From: JAKVCB01 sp963578605
Lineage (GTDB): Bacteria > Planctomycetota > Planctomycetia > Pirellulales > Lacipirellulaceae
Length of the DNA stretch: 8,220 nucleotides
Direction: 5' to 3'
Assembly: GCA_963578605.1 (NCBI GenBank)
Contig: CAUZEA010000178.1
Location: 1-8,220, forward strand
The position numbers were made by a program, and so were the translations under genes. Shown piece by piece: positions 6,463 through 8,220 of the stretch (position 1 is its first letter; every line of letters starts with the position of its first letter). Under the pieces are notes generated by a model that saw only the letters and a list, made by a program, of their open reading frames with translations, was not told the origin of the DNA and did no database searches.

Positions 6463-6487
6463 CCGCACCGCACTCGAAGCGGTGCGG
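6463..6487. repeat. Perfect 9-bp GC-rich inverted repeat
   Basis: CCGCACCGC (6463-6471) and GCGGTGCGG (6479-6487) flank the loop ACTCGAA. It lies 56 bp past the stop of the minus-strand delta-60 gene, so read from that strand it is placed like a terminator, but no T-tract follows. Confidence 0.6.
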
Positions 6488-6543
6488 CGGCCAGTGACAA
6501 GAGGGCCAACAGGAGGGTGGTGGGTTCTGGGACATGGTCTGCC

Positions 6544-7818
6544 CTAATCGCCGAAGATATTGTTGTCTCCATAGAGTCGGACCAGCGCAATGTTGTCTCC
6601 GGAACGACCAGCAATTAGGATTTTTTTATCGTGTAATTGAAGGACAGAGTACCCTGTGTCATCGAAATTGCTGAACGGAATAGTCAACACGCCGTCACTA
6701 TCAAAGCTTTCGTCCATCACACCGTCGAATGACATTCGTGCAATGAATAAATCTTGATCTGAACCGGTATTTACTACCCCGCTAATGAGAATTTGGCCAT
6801 CTGTTTCAAGTGTGGCAGCTAGTCCTTGGGCACTGTTTAAGCCAACAGTGAACCGACGTATGCCACCTTCGCCAAATGTCTCGTCGAAACCATGACCCGC
6901 TATCGTTTTGAACAAGGCGACATCGGGACCAAAACTTCCTACGAACAGGTGCCCTCCCTCCGGCGTGTCAAGAACGGAATGAATATCGAAACCTGGGGAT
7001 AATTGCTGATTCCATCCCGGGTAATGATCGGTGAAGAGATCGTTTGTAATTAAATAGTAGCGGTATGGTTCAGCGCTCGCCCACGAATACGTGTGAATTC
7101 GCCCTTGCACCTGTATCGTCAAGTGGTCCCAGGCGGTAATGCCTTGGAAACGATATCTTTCCCAGCCATTTCCGCTTGAGTAAATCTGGCCAAACCTTTG
7201 TTCGAAATTCAGTGTGCCGTCATAGGTGTATCTCTGCACATGACCATAGGTGCCGTCGTCCCCAGTCGTGACGAACATTCCATCGGCTTGAAGGTCAATG
7301 TCGTAAACGACTTGTGATGCAATGATTCCCCCGTCACCAAAGGTCGTGTCGAGGGAGCCATCGGTGAGAAGGCGAGCCATTTGGAAATCTCCCCCGATAA
7401 GGTAACGGCCATTATGGTCTTCTATCCACGTGCGCGCATGTAAATTGTCACCAAGATCAAGTTCTAGAGTTCCCTGGTCAGCAAAAGTCCTATCAAGACT
7501 AAGATCGGAGTTGAATCGCAGGACTCCAAAGTGATTATTAATAGCGCCAGCCGCCAGGTATTTACCATCGGAAGTAGGTTTTATTTGATGGATGTAATCT
7601 ATCCCAGCACTTAAGGTGAGTGTTTTCATGCCATCGTCATCAAACGATGTATCCAATGCCGAAGGCAAGGTTGTCCAGGTGGGTGAGTCTTCAAATTCTA
7701 GCACGTTGGTTACATCGATCGTTATGACGTCCGTGTCACTCTTGGGTCCACCGAGTCCGAAATAGCCCTGATCGTTCGTGATTATGGTAATGACGTCCTC
7801 CCCTAAACTTGCTCCAGG
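6544..7818 (-). pseudogene. Delta-60 repeat protein, 5'-truncated at an insertion sequence
   Basis: The minus-strand frame is open from 7818 (stop TAA at 7819-7821 just upstream) to TAG at 6544 and encodes 424 residues with no convincing start. A GTG at 7704 could be called a start but would cut a domain. Residues ~10-38, including SDTDVITIDV, resemble a cadherin-like or Ig-like calcium-binding module of large secreted proteins. Residues 55 onward carry delta-60 repeats: LDTSFDDDG (55-63), LDRTFADQG (108-116), LDTTFGDGG (156-164), FDETFGEGG (311-319) and MDESFDSDG (368-376), with one degenerate copy near 205. These are thought to form a beta-propeller-like structure on exported proteins. The upstream break falls next to the IS left end near 7824. 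I infer that the IS cut off the signal peptide and N-terminal part, so the fragment is probably inactive. It looks more A/T-rich than the genes at 580 and 3493 (by eye). Confidence 0.7.
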
Positions 7819-7827
7819 TTAAGTGAG

Positions 7828-7863
7828 AGAATCCAGTCCGGCCAGAGGCCGGAAAAGGATTCT
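7828..7863 (+). promoter_or_regulatory. Hairpin that occludes the orfA ribosome binding site
   Basis: AGAATCC (7828-7834) pairs with GGATTCT (7857-7863), and inside it TCCGGCC (7837-7843) pairs with GGCCGGA (7847-7853). The 14 pairs enclose a 3-nt loop. The orfA Shine-Dalgarno AAGGA (7855-7859) overlaps the outer stem. A transcript entering from outside the IS would fold and hide the site, a known way for insertion sequences to avoid activation by read-through. Confidence 0.6.
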
Positions 7864-7868
7864 TTGCG

Positions 7869-8147
7869 ATGCCACAGAAGCGACACACGGTGGATCAGAT
7901 TATTGCGAAATTACGCCGAGCGGATGTCGAGCCTGGTAAAGGGAAGACGGTTCCTGATGCTTGCAAGGTACTTGGGATTTCCGAACAGACGTATTACCGC
8001 CCGCGTCAGAAATATGGAGGTATGCAGCCGGAGATGGCGCAGGAACTGAAAGCCCTTCAAAAAGGGAATGCTCGGCTGAAGAAGATGGTGGCAGAGCAGG
8101 CTCTTGATATGGAGATCCCCAAGGAAGCCGCGCAGGGAAACTGGTAA
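7869..8147 (+). CDS. IS3-family transposase OrfA
   Basis: This is a 92-residue protein beginning MPQKRHTVDQIIAKLRRADV. Residues ~5-50 form the helix-turn-helix of IS3-type OrfA proteins (KTVPDACKVLGISEQTYY), which binds the IS ends. Residues ~57-85 (ELKALQKGNARLKKMVAEQ and on) form the heptad-repeat coiled coil used for dimerisation. AAGGA nine bases upstream supports the ATG. In related OrfA proteins I recall Trp after TYYR and Leu or Ile in the 'EILKEAA' stretch. Here there is Pro in both places (YYRPR, EIPKEAA). The second could bend the coiled coil, so activity is uncertain. The TAA at 8145-8147 follows directly after a -1 slippery site, so most ribosomes would make OrfA alone and some would make OrfAB. 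Confidence 0.85.
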   Translation: MPQKRHTVDQIIAKLRRADVEPGKGKTVPDACKVLGISEQTYYRPRQKYGGMQPEMAQELKALQKGNARLKKMVAEQALDMEIPKEAAQGNW

Positions 8148-8197
8148 GCCCCGAACGTCGACGACGAACGACCACCGAGGTGCGTCGTCGTTTGGGG
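8135..8197 (+). promoter_or_regulatory. Programmed -1 ribosomal frameshift signal (orfA to orfB)
   Basis: The heptamer GGGAAAC (8135-8141) lies in the orfA frame as G GGA AAC, the X-XXY-YYZ form. Slipping back one base gives GGG AAA and enters the orfB frame. After a 7-nt spacer containing the orfA stop, a stem-loop follows. CCCC (8149-8152) pairs with GGGG (8194-8197), CGACGACG (8159-8166) with CGTCGTCG (8183-8190), and CAC (8173-8175) with GTG (8180-8182). IS3 elements commonly use A AAA AAG or similar, so the GC-type heptamer is notable. Confidence 0.65.
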
Positions 8198-8220
8198 CCA
8201 AAAAAGGTTTCGGAGCGTCG
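8135..8220 (+). CDS. IS3-family transposase OrfB, N-terminal part (3' end outside window)
   Basis: In the frame -1 to orfA the sequence reads GKLVSPERRRRTTTEVRRRL followed by GPKKVSERR, typical of the start of IS3-family OrfB, which carries the DDE integrase-like catalytic domain further on. The DDE residues are beyond the window. Upstream this frame is closed by TGA at 8105-8107, and between there and 8179 it has no ATG, GTG or TTG. The first GTG (8180) would delete the conserved SPERRR stretch. Expression by -1 frameshift as an OrfAB fusion is therefore the likely mode. An in-phase A AAA AAG run occurs at 8200-8206, but I assign it no role. Confidence 0.7.

Larger units (their letters stand above)
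5218..6543. other. Gene-poor region with element remnants and many inverted repeats
   Basis: This 1.3-kb stretch holds no intact gene. Within it I find a tyrosine-recombinase 3' remnant (5546-5680), a tRNA-Ser 3'-end match (5849-5872, minus strand), a decayed coding tail (5862-6062) and at least nine inverted repeats with stems of 8-14 bp. Other open frames lack recognisable motifs and are broken by stops. The pattern suits a decayed integrated element or recombination hot spot. From 6074 to 6543 I see only inverted repeats. Confidence 0.55.
7824..8220 (+). mobile_element. IS3-family insertion sequence, left part
   Basis: The IS starts near TGAGAGAATCC at 7824, consistent with the TG termini usual for IS3-family ends. 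It contains orfA and the start of orfB, and runs off the window. The exact left end and target duplication cannot be fixed without the right end. It sits against the truncated delta-60 gene. Confidence 0.65.

Noticed and set aside
5690..6490. Integron attC sites
   Set aside because: I looked for GTTRRRY / RYYYAAC core pairs around the hairpins and found none in suitable places.
5218..6543. CRISPR array
   Set aside because: The repeats are different inverted repeats, not regularly spaced copies of one direct repeat.
8200..8206. Second slippery site A AAA AAG inside orfB
   Set aside because: It is in phase, but a -1 shift there leaves the orfB frame and gives sequence that does not resemble transposase. 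Probably a chance A-run.

Overview
The window looks like a planctomycete chromosome (Pirellulales-like). This rests on recognition by eye, not a search. It carries a secreted glycoside-hydrolase-like protein family that is common in Planctomycetes and Verrucomicrobia, a PEP-CTERM surface protein, a delta-60 repeat protein, and a tyrosine-recombinase remnant with the 'YYHLHDEEA' tail I associate with planctomycete integrases.

Layout. Positions 1-5217 form a secreted carbohydrate-processing neighbourhood. It holds the 3' end of a sialidase/BNR-like gene (2-421, +), a complete secreted five-bladed beta-propeller glycosidase-like gene (580-2127, +), a PEP-CTERM protein (2416-3213, -) convergent with it, and a secreted alpha-helical-toroid protein with a C-terminal beta-sandwich (3493-5217, +) divergent from the PEP-CTERM gene. 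The first two genes probably act on extracellular glycans. The PEP-CTERM protein would be sorted to the cell surface. The toroid protein has the look of a polysaccharide-active enzyme, but I do not recognise its family.

Positions 5218-6543 hold no intact gene. This stretch contains the last ~45 codons of a tyrosine recombinase including the catalytic Tyr, a likely terminator, two strong perfect hairpins, a 24-bp match to the 3' end of a tRNA-Ser (a possible attachment site), a decayed coding tail, and a dense series of further perfect inverted repeats up to about 6490. It reads as the scar of an integrated element.

Positions 6544-7818 (-) hold a delta-60 repeat protein that has lost its 5' end. 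The break coincides with the left end of an IS3-family insertion sequence (about 7824 to beyond 8220, +). The IS start has two notable control structures. A long hairpin buries the orfA ribosome binding site. A well-formed -1 frameshift signal (slippery GGGAAAC, 7-nt spacer, GC-rich stem-loop) sits at the orfA/orfB junction, and orfB has no start codon of its own there.

The strongest items for follow-up are the IS frameshift and translation-control structures, and the integrase remnant / hairpin pair / tRNA-Ser-end region. I found no clearly new defence or metabolic system.
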